From: Planctomycetota bacterium
Lineage (GTDB): Bacteria > Planctomycetota > UBA1135 > UBA2386
Assembly (NCBI GenBank): GCA_014192625.1
Contig: BJHM01000024.1
Span: 1-64,000, forward strand
Direction: 5' to 3'
Length of the DNA: 64,000 nt
Part shown: piece by piece, positions 28,830 to 40,816 of the stretch
Numbering within the stretch: position 1 is the first letter of the stretch
Layout of the letters: every line of letters begins with the position of its first letter
Notes under the pieces: model-generated
Told to the model about the DNA's origin: nothing
Seen by the model: the letters and a program-made list of their open reading frames with translations, nothing else
Database searches by the model: none
Made by a program: the position numbers and the translations under genes

Positions 28830-28966
28830 AAATTAAAATTACAAAAAAAGTTTTAGCCATCTACCAAAAATCAAAAAAACGCCAAGATTTGCTCGATTTA
28901 TTTTTAGTTGGGGACCAATCTTAAAATAGTTGCATCTGAACTGGCCTCAAAAGCGAACACCATTTT

Positions 28967-29167
28967 ATGTCAAAAGTTACGAATTCTGCTTCTCAAAATA
29001 GTGGTGAGTCTCGCTCAGTAAAATTGTTTTTATTGGCAGCAGGGCTCTCGTTTGTGCTCTCAGTCAGTCTTTGGTTCTCAGGTCTACGAGATGAAGGCGT
29101 TTTTGTTGGAATATGGGTTCCTTCAATATTGGCTTTGGGTTCACTTGTTATTCTTGCGAAAAGGTAA
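28967..29167 (+). CDS. Small two-TM membrane protein
   Basis: A 66-residue protein with a polar Ser/Asn-rich N-terminus and two hydrophobic helices (about 20-40 and 45-63) around a short SGLRDEGVFVGIW loop. It resembles short conserved membrane proteins of unknown function found in several phyla. A second tiny ORF follows after 5 bases, so the two probably form one transcript, divergent from the methyltransferase gene. Confidence 0.65.
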   Translation: MSKVTNSASQNSGESRSVKLFLLAAGLSFVLSVSLWFSGLRDEGVFVGIWVPSILALGSLVILAKR

Positions 29168-29172
29168 TCCAA

Positions 29173-29280
29173 GTGACTGACGCCTTAATTTTTAGCTTTG
29201 GTGGTGCTGTAGCTCTCATTGTTGGTCTAGCCCTAGCATCCTTGATAAAGTCTTCCAATCGGTCTGTTGATGGCAATTAG
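29173..29280 (+). CDS. Tiny single-TM protein, GTG start
   Basis: A 35-residue frame starts at GTG 5 bases after the stop of the preceding small membrane gene and ends at TAG 29278-29280. It encodes a short N-terminus, one hydrophobic helix (FGGAVALIVGLALASLI) and a polar Lys/Ser/Asn tail. Spacing and topology support a real micro-protein partner; no family was recognised. Confidence 0.45.
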   Translation: MTDALIFSFGGAVALIVGLALASLIKSSNRSVDGN

Positions 29281-29321
29281 CGTGAGTTTTGACCGCAGCT
29301 TTCAATTTTAGCTTTCAACTT

Positions 29322-29768
29322 CTAGCTTAGTTCGATGAATCTGCTTTGCTGATCAGGCGTCATCATGTGACAAGGTTTAATTTTGATCGGTAACCGGTGA
29401 CGGTTCTTGGCTATTTTGTCATATATCCAGTTCCGGAAAAGGCGAGGCAAAAGGTAGCCGAAAATTGCTGCAGACCATGGGACGCCTAGATTTTTAGCTA
29501 TTTGTATAATTGCGTCTGAGCGAGTAAAAGTTCCTTTCTTAGTAATTAGCACAATACTATCTGGCATATTTCTCATACTTGAGCTCTCGCCAATTAACTC
29601 TTGGGCAGCTTTTGAAGTCAAAGCAGCAAATATAAAGCGCTTTTTGGTATCTCGCTTTATGACAAAAAGTAAACTGTTGCTGCACAGCCCGCAGGATGAG
29701 TCGTAAAGAACAACTTCTTTGGTTTTGCTTATTAACGAAGCAGTCTTTTGATCACCTAAGCCGGGCAT
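29322..29768 (-). CDS. DCC-family thiol-disulfide oxidoreductase-like protein (DUF393)
   Basis: A 148-residue protein with the family hallmark YDSSCGLC (Asp23, Cys26, Cys29), a CxxC in a thioredoxin-like fold. Further family features are the Arg/Asp-rich FVIKRDTKKRF strand, a SDAIIQIAKNLG helix and the hydrophobic stretch FGYLLPRLFRNWIYDKIAKNR. Biochemical role is not defined for the family. Its ATG overlaps the stop of the upstream GNAT gene by one base (TAATG), indicating translational coupling. Confidence 0.87.
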   Translation of the reverse strand: MPGLGDQKTASLISKTKEVVLYDSSCGLCSNSLLFVIKRDTKKRFIFAALTSKAAQELIGESSSMRNMPDSIVLITKKGTFTRSDAIIQIAKNLGVPWSAAIFGYLLPRLFRNWIYDKIAKNRHRLPIKIKPCHMMTPDQQSRFIELS

Positions 29769-30784
29769 TATTTAGGCCTTAACTGGACGGTTACTATATC
29801 CACGCATTCTTCAGTCCAATGCTTCTTATATTCCATAAGTGGTCCCATGTCATATCTACCTACACCATCTTCGCAAAGCCAAACCAACTGCTCGAATTGC
29901 AAAATATTTCCAATCGAATAGCTACTCCATTCCTCGGCATAACTGAACTGTTGGCCTCGATAAACTTCTGCTGCTATACCCCCCATTATGAAACCAATAT
30001 CTTTGTTATCATGTTGTGCAAAAACAATTCTTCCAGCTGCGTTTGCAGAGAGCCTTTTTAGCATGGCCTTGTAAAAATGCAGCGGTCTATCACTTGTCAT
30101 ACCACATCTGCCAATACCCTTCCAGCTCGCCTCCTCAATCGCCAACATCCTGCCATATGCAACAAGCACCTGGTCGTGATTTGTAGGTGAAACTCTTTCA
30201 AAGCTCACTGATTTCTGCTTCGCCTTCCGATTACTTTGGCATAATCGCCTTCGGAAGTGGCCAGAACGACGTGATAAATAGCCTTCAATACCACCTTCCA
30301 AGGACGCATAACACTGAATGTTTGGCCTCGATAAAAACATATCATAATGAGATCGAAAGCTTTTTGCTGACTTATGGAATAATTGGCTATTTTTAATAAG
30401 CCCGCTGATATTGCAGGCATAGAAGCCTTCTGCCTTAGCTTGATGTTGTAAAAATAAATCTAACATGTCTAAAGAATATTCGCCAAGTAAAGGGCATCCA
30501 AAATACCAGGAGTTGTCTAATGGCTCAAATAATGTCTCTTTTGAAACTTCTTTACTGCTTGCGAGTAATAGAAAGCTTCCGTGGCTTTCTAAAATATGAA
30601 CAGCACGTAGTGGAGAAAAAACCTCATGGAAAGACAATGCCCACTCTGTCCTGCAACAAAATGGGTCACCATGCTCAAGAATTTTTACAGCACGATTCCA
30701 AGATGAATCTGGATAATCTTGAGCAGCGAGATTGCTAATATTTAGACTGGTATTTTCTAATTTTTCACGTTCTTTCTTATTCAT
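29768..30784 (-). CDS. GNAT-fold acyltransferase (Acetyltransf_6 / BioF2-like)
   Basis: A 338-residue protein of the FemAB/GNAT_6-like group. The central segment LSRRSGHFRRRLCQSNRKAK is the typical basic helix; the C-terminal half has EEASWKG, HFYKAML, RIVFAQHDNKDIGFIMG, and FSYAEEWSSYSIGNILQFEQLVWLCEDGVGRYDMGP with the final EYKKHW motif. Such enzymes aminoacylate or acylate cell-surface or lipid-linked substrates; the acceptor here is unknown. First gene of a two-gene unit with the DCC-family protein. Confidence 0.82.
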   Translation of the reverse strand: MNKKEREKLENTSLNISNLAAQDYPDSSWNRAVKILEHGDPFCCRTEWALSFHEVFSPLRAVHILESHGSFLLLASSKEVSKETLFEPLDNSWYFGCPLLGEYSLDMLDLFLQHQAKAEGFYACNISGLIKNSQLFHKSAKSFRSHYDMFLSRPNIQCYASLEGGIEGYLSRRSGHFRRRLCQSNRKAKQKSVSFERVSPTNHDQVLVAYGRMLAIEEASWKGIGRCGMTSDRPLHFYKAMLKRLSANAAGRIVFAQHDNKDIGFIMGGIAAEVYRGQQFSYAEEWSSYSIGNILQFEQLVWLCEDGVGRYDMGPLMEYKKHWTEECVDIVTVQLRPK

Positions 30785-30825
30785 AAAACTTCAAGCCGTT
30801 TTGAAATGAAGATTATTTTAAAACC

Positions 30826-32448
30826 TTACCCTGGAATCGTAACCTTGAGTGCGTCACTTGCGGAAACTCCAAGCGGCGAAGCCCCGCCTAATAATGCAGC
30901 TTGGAACCAAACTTGATATCCCGGCCGAAAACTTGCCATCCAGTTTGCATTGTATACAGCTTGTGAACCATTCCCTATCAACCCGAGAACTATGTCAGGC
31001 GACGGGACTAGAACTCCACCAAAGATTGACTGGTTTAGGCTTGAGGCTCCGATAATTATCATTGCCAATGATTGATTATCAAAGTTCCGGATTGTCAGTT
31101 CTATCGGTTGCACTAAATTCATGGTCCCGCTACCAGTCAATGTCGGGACACCAATGGAGCTCGCTATCCCGCCGCCGAGGTCACAAAAAATCGGGGCCTT
31201 AGTAATCTCAAAATTCGCAACTGTTGCATTGGTATTCTGTAGCGACAACACGTTGTCGGCACTGCCTGCGACTCCCATCGCATAGCCGAAATACTGCACA
31301 TTTGGCCCAGACCAAAGGTTCACGCGGGCACCAGGCGCATAGGACATGATTGTTCGATAAACATTGTCAGGCGTCCGATACCCATAGCTATAAGGGTAGA
31401 TGGCCGGTCCTGCATTCGCAAAGTCATGATGACAACCCATGTTGTGCCCACACTCATGAGTCATAGATTTATTTGAAATACAAGTACGAACGGTCACACC
31501 AAAAGCAAAGGGGCTAAAACCAGTTGATAGGCTTGTCATTAGATAGCCGATTCCACAATACTGCGCGGCTGATGGATCTGTAACCATTTGAACTAGGTCA
31601 GCACCGTAGTCCTGTCGCAAAGCTTGCACTTCATCTAACACACCATCCGCTGGATTCTGCAAAACTGACAAATCAGCACTTGAGCCTGTTTCTAGATAAT
31701 TGACTTCTTGCATATGCACCAGGCGGAACTGAGTTGAAACGCCTGAATTTATGAATGATCCGTTTGCTTGGGCAATCGCGCCAACTATCGCAGTCTCGAT
31801 AGCGGCCACTCCGCCAGCGTTCTGCCTCGATAATGGCGTGTAAACAACTAACAAATCAACGGTTGTCAGGCCACAGTTTGTGTTGCTTGCAGTGTCAGGA
31901 TTCCCTCTCGCAGGAGCCGAGACTGCATGAGCGGCATTAATTCCGCAGCGCATTCCCGTTGGCAGCCTTGATTCATCAATTCTCTGAACAACATGCACAT
32001 CCGCTACTCCTGTGTATGCAATAATAAAAGTTCGACTTTCAATCTCAATCGAGCCCCAAACAGCACCACTGCCACTGATCGTCAGGTGTATTTCTGATGT
32101 GAGCCCTGGCACTCTGCCATTCAATACTCGGTAGCCGAATACCCACTCCAAACTTGTAATGTTCAGTGTGAAATGTTCGCCAATAAGGTCGAGGTCGAAG
32201 GCTGCAAGTGGCTGCTCATGCGCCATTGGCACTGCCAATAAAGCCACTGAGTCAATTCGCACGAAGACCGAATCCACAACCATAGGACTTCGAGCGATCT
32301 CTGCAGCGCTCCAGAATTGCGCCGCAGGTATTGGCGCGATAACAGTACTTATTAAAGCAGGCAAAGATACTTGTGCCCGCAAGGGCAGCAAACCCATCAC
32401 TAATGCCATGGCAAAAATCTTCGCCAAAACGGTCTTTGTTTTCGTCAT
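30826..32448 (-). CDS. Secreted reprolysin-like zinc metalloprotease
   Basis: A 540-residue exported metallopeptidase. Signal peptide 1-25 ends LRAQ. The pro-region runs to about 190. The M12-type metzincin domain spans about 195-385 with the zinc motif H331-E-x-x-H335-x-x-G-x-x-H341 and a following Asp, and the Met-turn IMSY at 367-370. Residues about 405-540 are a beta-rich C-terminal domain (GGGIASSIGVPTL ... SDALKVTIPG) of the same type as the tails of the CHRD and Kelch proteins in this window. Predicted to cleave extracellular or cell-surface protein. The promoter region lies in the 240-base AT-rich gap upstream. Confidence 0.87.
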   Translation of the reverse strand: MTKTKTVLAKIFAMALVMGLLPLRAQVSLPALISTVIAPIPAAQFWSAAEIARSPMVVDSVFVRIDSVALLAVPMAHEQPLAAFDLDLIGEHFTLNITSLEWVFGYRVLNGRVPGLTSEIHLTISGSGAVWGSIEIESRTFIIAYTGVADVHVVQRIDESRLPTGMRCGINAAHAVSAPARGNPDTASNTNCGLTTVDLLVVYTPLSRQNAGGVAAIETAIVGAIAQANGSFINSGVSTQFRLVHMQEVNYLETGSSADLSVLQNPADGVLDEVQALRQDYGADLVQMVTDPSAAQYCGIGYLMTSLSTGFSPFAFGVTVRTCISNKSMTHECGHNMGCHHDFANAGPAIYPYSYGYRTPDNVYRTIMSYAPGARVNLWSGPNVQYFGYAMGVAGSADNVLSLQNTNATVANFEITKAPIFCDLGGGIASSIGVPTLTGSGTMNLVQPIELTIRNFDNQSLAMIIIGASSLNQSIFGGVLVPSPDIVLGLIGNGSQAVYNANWMASFRPGYQVWFQAALLGGASPLGVSASDALKVTIPG

Positions 32449-32687
32449 TGCGTAATTGTGTTAATGCTTGGGATTCAAGCTGAAGGCACAAAATCTGACA
32501 ACTTTATTTTTTGAAACATACGTGACTTCAACTGCAACATAATTTTTTACGCTAAGAACAATTTTTTCCATCGCCATTTTTTTGCGGTTCTAAGATTCAA
32601 TGTCATGATCGGCATTTTTCACAACGGTCTCGCAGACTCATTTCGCTTTACTGTTAGCGTGAGTGATTATGCTAGATTCCTTTCAGG

Positions 32688-34331
32688 TTATTTTGCATCA
32701 GGGACCATCCAACCCCAAAAATAGGTTTGGCAAGCTATGAATAAGCCCATCAAAACGGCAAGTGCCAAGCTATGCCAAAAAACCGCCCGCAGCACAGTAC
32801 CAGCATCGGGGCTATGTTTATGACCTCCGGTCGCAACACTAGCGACCACGACGCTTTGCGCATCAATCATTTTCCCCATTACACCCCCAGAACTATTCGC
32901 TGCACACATTATCAATGGCGAAAATCCGAGTTGTTCTGCTGTTACTTTTTGCAGGTTACCAAACAAGATATTCGATGAAGTGTCACTGCCGGTCAGAGCC
33001 ACTCCTAGCCACCCGATCAACGGCGAGAAGAATGGGAACCATGCTCCTGTGCTGGCCATTGCCAGGCCCATTGTTGAGTCACCACCGCTATATCGGGTGA
33101 CAAATCCTAGAGCCATCATCACAGAAATAGTGAAAAGTGAGATTCTGAGTCGTAACAAAGTTTGCCAGTAAATTTTTGCAGCACGAACGAAACCAACTGA
33201 TAGTGCACACACAGAAGCTATCGCGGCTAAAAATAATGCGGTGCCAGTTGCCGACAATATGTTCAGGCTGAAAATCGCCGGCTCTTTGGTAGCCACATGA
33301 ACTACCGGTGGTATCTTTTGTACTGCAAGGTGCAATCCCGGGACCTCTATTTGCGGTCCAAACCAGCTGTTTAATTGTGCTTTCACCTGCGGGAGCCCCC
33401 ATGCGAAGACAAAAGCAGTAAGGAACAGCCACGGCAGCCACGCTTTCCAAGCAGGCCCCACAAACTCCGGCTCTGATTTTTTATGAATGTGCGCTTCGGT
33501 CGACTGCCTAAATTCGTTTTTTGGCCGCCAAAAGCGCATCAAAATTACCAAGCAGAGCATGGACACTGCCCCACTCACAATGTCTACCAACCATGGTCCG
33601 TGAAAATTACTGACCAAAAACTGCGTCCCGCCAAAACTTACACCTGCGACTAGACATGCGGGCCAAACACCAATCATGCCACGCCATCCAACTTGAGCCC
33701 AAATTAGCCAAAACGGTATGAGCAGTGAAAAAAATGGCAGTTGCCTGCCAACCATTGCGCTTAGTTGGCCAAGGTCAAGTTCTGCTAGCGGCGCAATTGT
33801 CACTAGTGGTGTTCCGATTGACCCGAAAGCTACTGGTGCGGTATTTCCTATGAGAGCCAATTTTGCGGCTTCAAGGGGGCGGAATCCTAACCCAATCAAT
33901 AATGCTCCTGAAATAGCGACAGGGGCGCCAAAACCTGCTGCTCCCTCTATGAAAGCACCAAAGCTGAATGCAATAAGTAAAGCCTGTAAGCGTCGATCAT
34001 TTGTTACATTTTCGACTTGCGATTGCAATACAGCAAACTGACCGGTTTCGACGGATAGTTGGTAGATAAAAATCGCATTGATGATCAGCCAACCGATTGG
34101 CAGCAGTCCAAAACCAGCTCCGTAACCAACGGCAGCTAACGCCATTTTCGTTGGCATCCCGTAGATAAATATCGCAATCGCCGTTGCCAAGCAGAGCGCT
34201 ATCATTGCGGCAATGTGTGCACGCACATGCATGAGTGTCAACATACAGAGCATGGCTGTTACCGGCATGGCTGCAACCATTGCGGATACACCTAAGCTGC
34301 CAAGCGGCGCGTAAGTTTGAAGCCAGTTCAT
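32688..34331 (-). CDS. lldP: L-lactate permease (LldP/LctP family)
   Basis: A 547-residue polytopic membrane protein with about 12-13 hydrophobic helices. It shows the lactate permease signatures FGAFIEGAAGFGAPVAISGALLI-like block near residues 125-150, IGNTAPVAFGSIGTPL near 160-178, and the C-terminal TGSDTSSNILFGNLQ and ANSSGGVMGKMIDAQS blocks. It probably imports L-lactate or glycolate with protons. No lactate dehydrogenase gene is adjacent, although a type II NADH dehydrogenase follows about 0.8 kb away on the other strand. Confidence 0.92.
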   Translation of the reverse strand: MNWLQTYAPLGSLGVSAMVAAMPVTAMLCMLTLMHVRAHIAAMIALCLATAIAIFIYGMPTKMALAAVGYGAGFGLLPIGWLIINAIFIYQLSVETGQFAVLQSQVENVTNDRRLQALLIAFSFGAFIEGAAGFGAPVAISGALLIGLGFRPLEAAKLALIGNTAPVAFGSIGTPLVTIAPLAELDLGQLSAMVGRQLPFFSLLIPFWLIWAQVGWRGMIGVWPACLVAGVSFGGTQFLVSNFHGPWLVDIVSGAVSMLCLVILMRFWRPKNEFRQSTEAHIHKKSEPEFVGPAWKAWLPWLFLTAFVFAWGLPQVKAQLNSWFGPQIEVPGLHLAVQKIPPVVHVATKEPAIFSLNILSATGTALFLAAIASVCALSVGFVRAAKIYWQTLLRLRISLFTISVMMALGFVTRYSGGDSTMGLAMASTGAWFPFFSPLIGWLGVALTGSDTSSNILFGNLQKVTAEQLGFSPLIMCAANSSGGVMGKMIDAQSVVVASVATGGHKHSPDAGTVLRAVFWHSLALAVLMGLFIACQTYFWGWMVPDAK

Positions 34332-35107
34332 AAATCTTATTTTTAGGTATCGCGACTTTCTTAGACTAAATTATTTCTGCACAGCATAAAATTGATTCAT
34401 ATTTTTTTACTGTGTTTTTGCGTAACTATTTTTGTATGTATTTTTTTACGCGCGTGGGTTTTTGGTTTTCACTGTCCGCTCTTTTCATTGACGGTCGCTA
34501 ACGGGTTTTCAACTTCTACGCGCCATCTCGCTATATGCGATCTTTTCCTACCCATTTATTTGCTGCGACTTTCTTACTGTTGTCTTTTTAGCTCACCTAA
34601 AATATTTGTCTCGAAAACATGCGTTGGCTTATTGTCATGAGGTCTTTTAGGTTATTCCACGTTAGGTGGCCAACTGGCCTTTCTATCGTGAGCTGATTCT
34701 TTTTAGAATTTTGATCCTATGTTTTTGCCATTCTGCGGCCATTCATTTCAGACATTTCTGCATATCGGCACTCAGTGTTTTGATTGCCTGGCTTTGTCAA
34801 TCTGGGTTTGTCATTCTGGGTTCTGCTGGACTATCCCTTAAATCCACCTTTTCACTTTACCAGCCGGTTTTTTTCCCACCTGTGCCTGCTACTTGCAACC
34901 AAATACTGGCATCCTGCGAACTGTTACATGTGACATGGTTGCCGATCCAATCGTCTTCCTGCAACTTCCTTGGCCATCATGCTTTGACTTGTTGCTGTGC
35001 ACTCCGCTACTCCCTCTCTGAGTCTTCGGGTCACAGGTAGTCTTTCATCACAAAGCGATCCGTTCTTGTTTCGCAGTTCTTGTTCACCCCTTGAAAGCTG
35101 ATTTTCA
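34332..35107. other. T-rich region without a credible gene
   Basis: A 776-base gap between divergent genes. The plus strand is markedly T/pyrimidine-rich, so open frames at 34392-34640 and 34666-35040 translate to hydrophobic Phe/Leu/Cys-rich products without family motifs or start signals. It may carry both promoters and decayed sequence. No tRNA-like cloverleaf was seen. Confidence 0.5.
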
Positions 35108-36364
35108 ATGCCTGTTCCCCATGTTGTGATTCTCGGTGGTGGCTTTGCTGGTCTGTCTGCAGCTCGCGCCCTTCGTCGTGCGGCTGTGACAGTCACGATT
35201 GTTGATCGCCGCAATCACCATCTTTTCCAGCCACTGCTTTACCAGGTTGCGACTGCTGCTTTGAACCCCGGTGATATTGCATATCCAATACGCTCCGTAT
35301 TGCGCCACCAAGCCAACGCTCGAACTTTGCTGGCTTCTGCTGATAGTATCGATTTATCGCTTCGTAAGATCGTGCTTGCCGATGGCGAACTCAATTACGA
35401 CTTTTTGATTATCGCGACGGGCGCTACGCACAGCTATTTCGGGAAGGACTGGGAGAAGTGGGCGCCTGGCTTGAAGACGATCGAAGATGCGCTCGAAATC
35501 CGCCGCCGCGTGCTTTCCGCGTTTGAGGCTGCGGAGCGCGAGCTTGACCCTGAAAAGCAGCGACAGCTTCTTACGTTTGTGGTTGTCGGTGGTGGTCCGA
35601 CCGGTGTTGAACTTGCCGGTTCCTTGTCGGAAATCGGGCGGCTTACCGTCGCCAATGATTTTCGTAGCTTCGATCCCCGCAGCGTTCGCGTTGTGCTGAT
35701 TGAAGGTGCTTCCCGCGTGCTGCCGCCATATTCGCCCTCGCTGTCAAAGAAGGCGAAAACCGCTCTTGAACGGCTTGGCGTCGAGGTGCGCACCGACTCG
35801 CTCGTCACGGCAATCGATGCGGATGGTGTTTGCATCGGCAAAGAACAGATACTCGCTCGCACAGTGCTGTGGGCTGCAGGAGTTTCGGCTTCCCCACTGG
35901 GCAAATTGCTCGGCACTCCGACCGATCGCTCTGGTCGCGTGCTAGTTGCTGCGGATCTTTCCATTCAAGGCCACACCGAGGTTTTCGTTGTTGGCGATCT
36001 GATGAACCTGCAGCAGGGCGGCCAGCCGATCCCTGGCATAGCACCGGTGGCGATCCAGTCGGGTCGCGCCGCGGCTAAAAATATTCTCCGCCGCATAAAC
36101 GGCAAGCAGACGCTGCCGTTCCACTATGTCGACAAGGGTTCGCTGGCAACGATTGGTCGCGCCTCGGCGGTTGGCAAAGTCGCCGGCTTTGAGCTCTCCG
36201 GATACCTCGCTTGGTTTTTGTGGTGGCTAGTGCACATCGCCTTCCTAGTCGGCTTCCGAAACCGCCTTGTCGTGATGCTCAGTTGGGCGTGGCAATACTT
36301 TGCCTTTTCACGTGGCGCACGGCTCATCACCGGACGCGGCTGGGAACCCGGCCAACCGCAGTGA
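35108..36364 (+). CDS. ndh: Type II NADH dehydrogenase-like FAD oxidoreductase
   Basis: A 418-residue flavoprotein that transfers electrons from NADH to quinone without proton pumping. Dinucleotide folds are GGGFAG (10-15, FAD) and GGGPTG (161-166, NADH). Other family marks are HHLFQPLLYQVATAAL (37-52), ATGATHSYFG, TVLWAAGVSASPLG, VFVVGDLM and PGIAPVAIQSGR. The C-terminus is hydrophobic (WFLWWLVHIAFLVGF), as expected for membrane-associated NDH-2. The 5' quarter has a T-rich composition that grades into normal GC-rich codon use. Confidence 0.92.
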   Translation: MPVPHVVILGGGFAGLSAARALRRAAVTVTIVDRRNHHLFQPLLYQVATAALNPGDIAYPIRSVLRHQANARTLLASADSIDLSLRKIVLADGELNYDFLIIATGATHSYFGKDWEKWAPGLKTIEDALEIRRRVLSAFEAAERELDPEKQRQLLTFVVVGGGPTGVELAGSLSEIGRLTVANDFRSFDPRSVRVVLIEGASRVLPPYSPSLSKKAKTALERLGVEVRTDSLVTAIDADGVCIGKEQILARTVLWAAGVSASPLGKLLGTPTDRSGRVLVAADLSIQGHTEVFVVGDLMNLQQGGQPIPGIAPVAIQSGRAAAKNILRRINGKQTLPFHYVDKGSLATIGRASAVGKVAGFELSGYLAWFLWWLVHIAFLVGFRNRLVVMLSWAWQYFAFSRGARLITGRGWEPGQPQ

Positions 36365-36428
36365 CATGCTGGACAGTGAAAAAAATCTTTGGGGCGATCG
36401 CTAACCGCGCAGCGAAGGCGACCGTGGA

Positions 36429-39053
<2,625 letters not shown>

Positions 39054-39238
39054 GGTTTTTCCCTGCCTGGTGCGAGGGGTGTTAGCCACGGCAAATGCAG
39101 AACTCGTGCCAGAAATGCCGCCGGGACCTAAGGATCGATGCGATCGATTTTTAGGGTTGCTCACTCACCAATGTCTGGCCACGTTGAGATGCCAATTTGA
39201 CGCTAGCCAACACTTAGCTGCCAAACAGACTGCCATCG

Positions 39239-39261
39239 CGCCCCGCTAGTTTGGCGGGGCG
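39239..39261 (-). terminator. Strong GC hairpin after purB
   Basis: CGCCCCGC (39239-39246) pairs perfectly with GCGGGGCG (39254-39261) around a seven-base loop, about 10 bases past the purB stop and upstream of clpB. No long U-tract follows on the minus strand, so it is a weak intrinsic terminator or a transcript-stabilising hairpin. Confidence 0.5.
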
Positions 39262-39271
39262 TTGCGCGAGC

Positions 39272-40705
39272 TCAAACGCGGATCTCGGCTCCCAACCCGG
39301 TCGCTGCGCCGCGCACCCGCGGCTCAATCTCGTCGCGCACAAAGCTGTCAACCTGCTGAGGCGCGCGGCCAATAAATCGCATCGGGTCGAGCAAGTTGCT
39401 GAGCATCCCGCGGATTGGCAAAAACGCCGGGTCAGCAGCGATCAAAGCGAGTAACGGGTTGTCGCGACCCTCGGCCTTCACGGCGTGCACCGCAGCGCGG
39501 CTGTGCACTCGAATCCGCTCATGCAGATCCTGGCGATCGGAGCCCGCCTGCACGCCGGACATCAGGATTTCTTCTGTCGCGAGGAACGGCAACTGCTCGC
39601 GCAACTTCTTCTCGATGACTTTGGGAAAAACCACCAGACCCTTTGCCACGTTCTCGACCAGCATCAGCATGCCGTCGATTGCGAGGAAGCTCTCCGGCAG
39701 GGCAATGCGACGGATCGCCGAGTCATCGAGCGTCCGTTCGAGCCATTGGTTTGCTGCGGTATGCGCACTGGTGTTGGCCACCTCGATGACATAGCGCGCC
39801 AACGAGCACGCGCGCTCGCAGCGCATCGGATTTTTCTTGTAAGCCATCGCCGAGCTACCGATCTGCTTTGACTCACTCGGTTCTTCGATCTCTCCTTCGT
39901 GCGACAAGAGCCGCAAGTCGGTGGCAAACTTGGACACGGACTGCGCGACCGCCGACAGCGCCTGATGGATCGTCCAGTCGAGCTTGCGGGTATAGGTCTG
40001 ACCGCTGACCGGGATCACACGAAGAAACCCCATCGCCTTGGTCACGCGCCGGTCGAGCTCTTCGACCTTCGCATGATCGCCGTTGGCGAGCGACAAGAAC
40101 GATGCCTGGGTGCCGGTGGTACCTTTCACGCCACGGAACGGCAGCCACTGGATGATGCGGCGCAGCTCGTCGAGGTCGAGCGCGAAGTCCTGCGCCCAGA
40201 GGCACGCACGCTTGCCGACCGTCACCGGCTGCGCCACCTGAAAGTGCGTGTAGCCAAGGCATGGCTGGGCGCGCCACGTAGTCGCAAACTCACCGAGCGT
40301 GCGCAGCACCGCTACCAGGCGCTGCTCGCAAAGGCGCAGCGCATTGCGATACACGATCAGGTCCGCGTTGTCGGTGACAAAGCAACTGGTGGCGCCAAGA
40401 TGAATGATCGGCCGAGCCGACTCTGCCAGTTCACCAAAGTGGTGCACATGCGCCATCACGTCGTGGCGCAGTTCTTTCTCCAGTGCGGCACAACGATCCC
40501 AGTCGAACTGATCGCGGTGCGCCTTGAGGTCTTCGACTTGCGCCTTTGTCACCGGGAAGCCAAGGTCACATTCTGCCTCGGCCAGCGCGATCCAGAGGTC
40601 GCGCCAGGTGGTGTGGCGAGTGCGCGGCGAGAACAACGCCGCCATTTCCTTGCTTGCATAACGTTCGATCAACGGGTGATCAAACCGGTCGCCGCGATCC
40701 GTCAT
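39272..40705 (-). CDS. purB: Adenylosuccinate lyase
   Basis: A 477-residue enzyme of the fumarase/aspartase superfamily, catalysing two steps of purine synthesis (SAICAR to AICAR; adenylosuccinate to AMP). It shows HLGATSCFVTDNADL, TCLGYTHFQ-type PCLGYTHFQVAQP with the catalytic His, KGTTGTQASFL, and the superfamily signature GSSAMAYKKNPMRCE carrying the catalytic Ser. The length and blocks resemble the eukaryotic-type PurB clade. The ATG at 40705 is chosen; the open frame extends to a TTG at 40741. Confidence 0.94.
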   Translation of the reverse strand: MTDRGDRFDHPLIERYASKEMAALFSPRTRHTTWRDLWIALAEAECDLGFPVTKAQVEDLKAHRDQFDWDRCAALEKELRHDVMAHVHHFGELAESARPIIHLGATSCFVTDNADLIVYRNALRLCEQRLVAVLRTLGEFATTWRAQPCLGYTHFQVAQPVTVGKRACLWAQDFALDLDELRRIIQWLPFRGVKGTTGTQASFLSLANGDHAKVEELDRRVTKAMGFLRVIPVSGQTYTRKLDWTIHQALSAVAQSVSKFATDLRLLSHEGEIEEPSESKQIGSSAMAYKKNPMRCERACSLARYVIEVANTSAHTAANQWLERTLDDSAIRRIALPESFLAIDGMLMLVENVAKGLVVFPKVIEKKLREQLPFLATEEILMSGVQAGSDRQDLHERIRVHSRAAVHAVKAEGRDNPLLALIAADPAFLPIRGMLSNLLDPMRFIGRAPQQVDSFVRDEIEPRVRGAATGLGAEIRV

Positions 40706-40816
40706 GCGGTATTTCTTATCCCGCGCGGCGGCGAACACCAAACGTGTCGGCGAGTGATCGCGCGCGCGGCAGGCCTGCTGCCGCCTTGTCGAGCCACGGC
40801 CGCGTGCGGGCCTAGC

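Noticed and set aside
34392-35040. Two plus-strand frames with hydrophobic products in the T-rich gap
   Set aside because: Phe/Leu/Cys richness follows from base composition; no start signal, family motif or membrane-topology regularity.
39054-39271. Heat-shock operator upstream of clpB
   Set aside because: Searched by eye for a CIRCE (TTAGCACTC/GAGTGCTAA) or HAIR-like inverted repeat; only an imperfect 8/10 inverted match (CTGGCACGAG / CTCGCACCAG) was found, not convincing.
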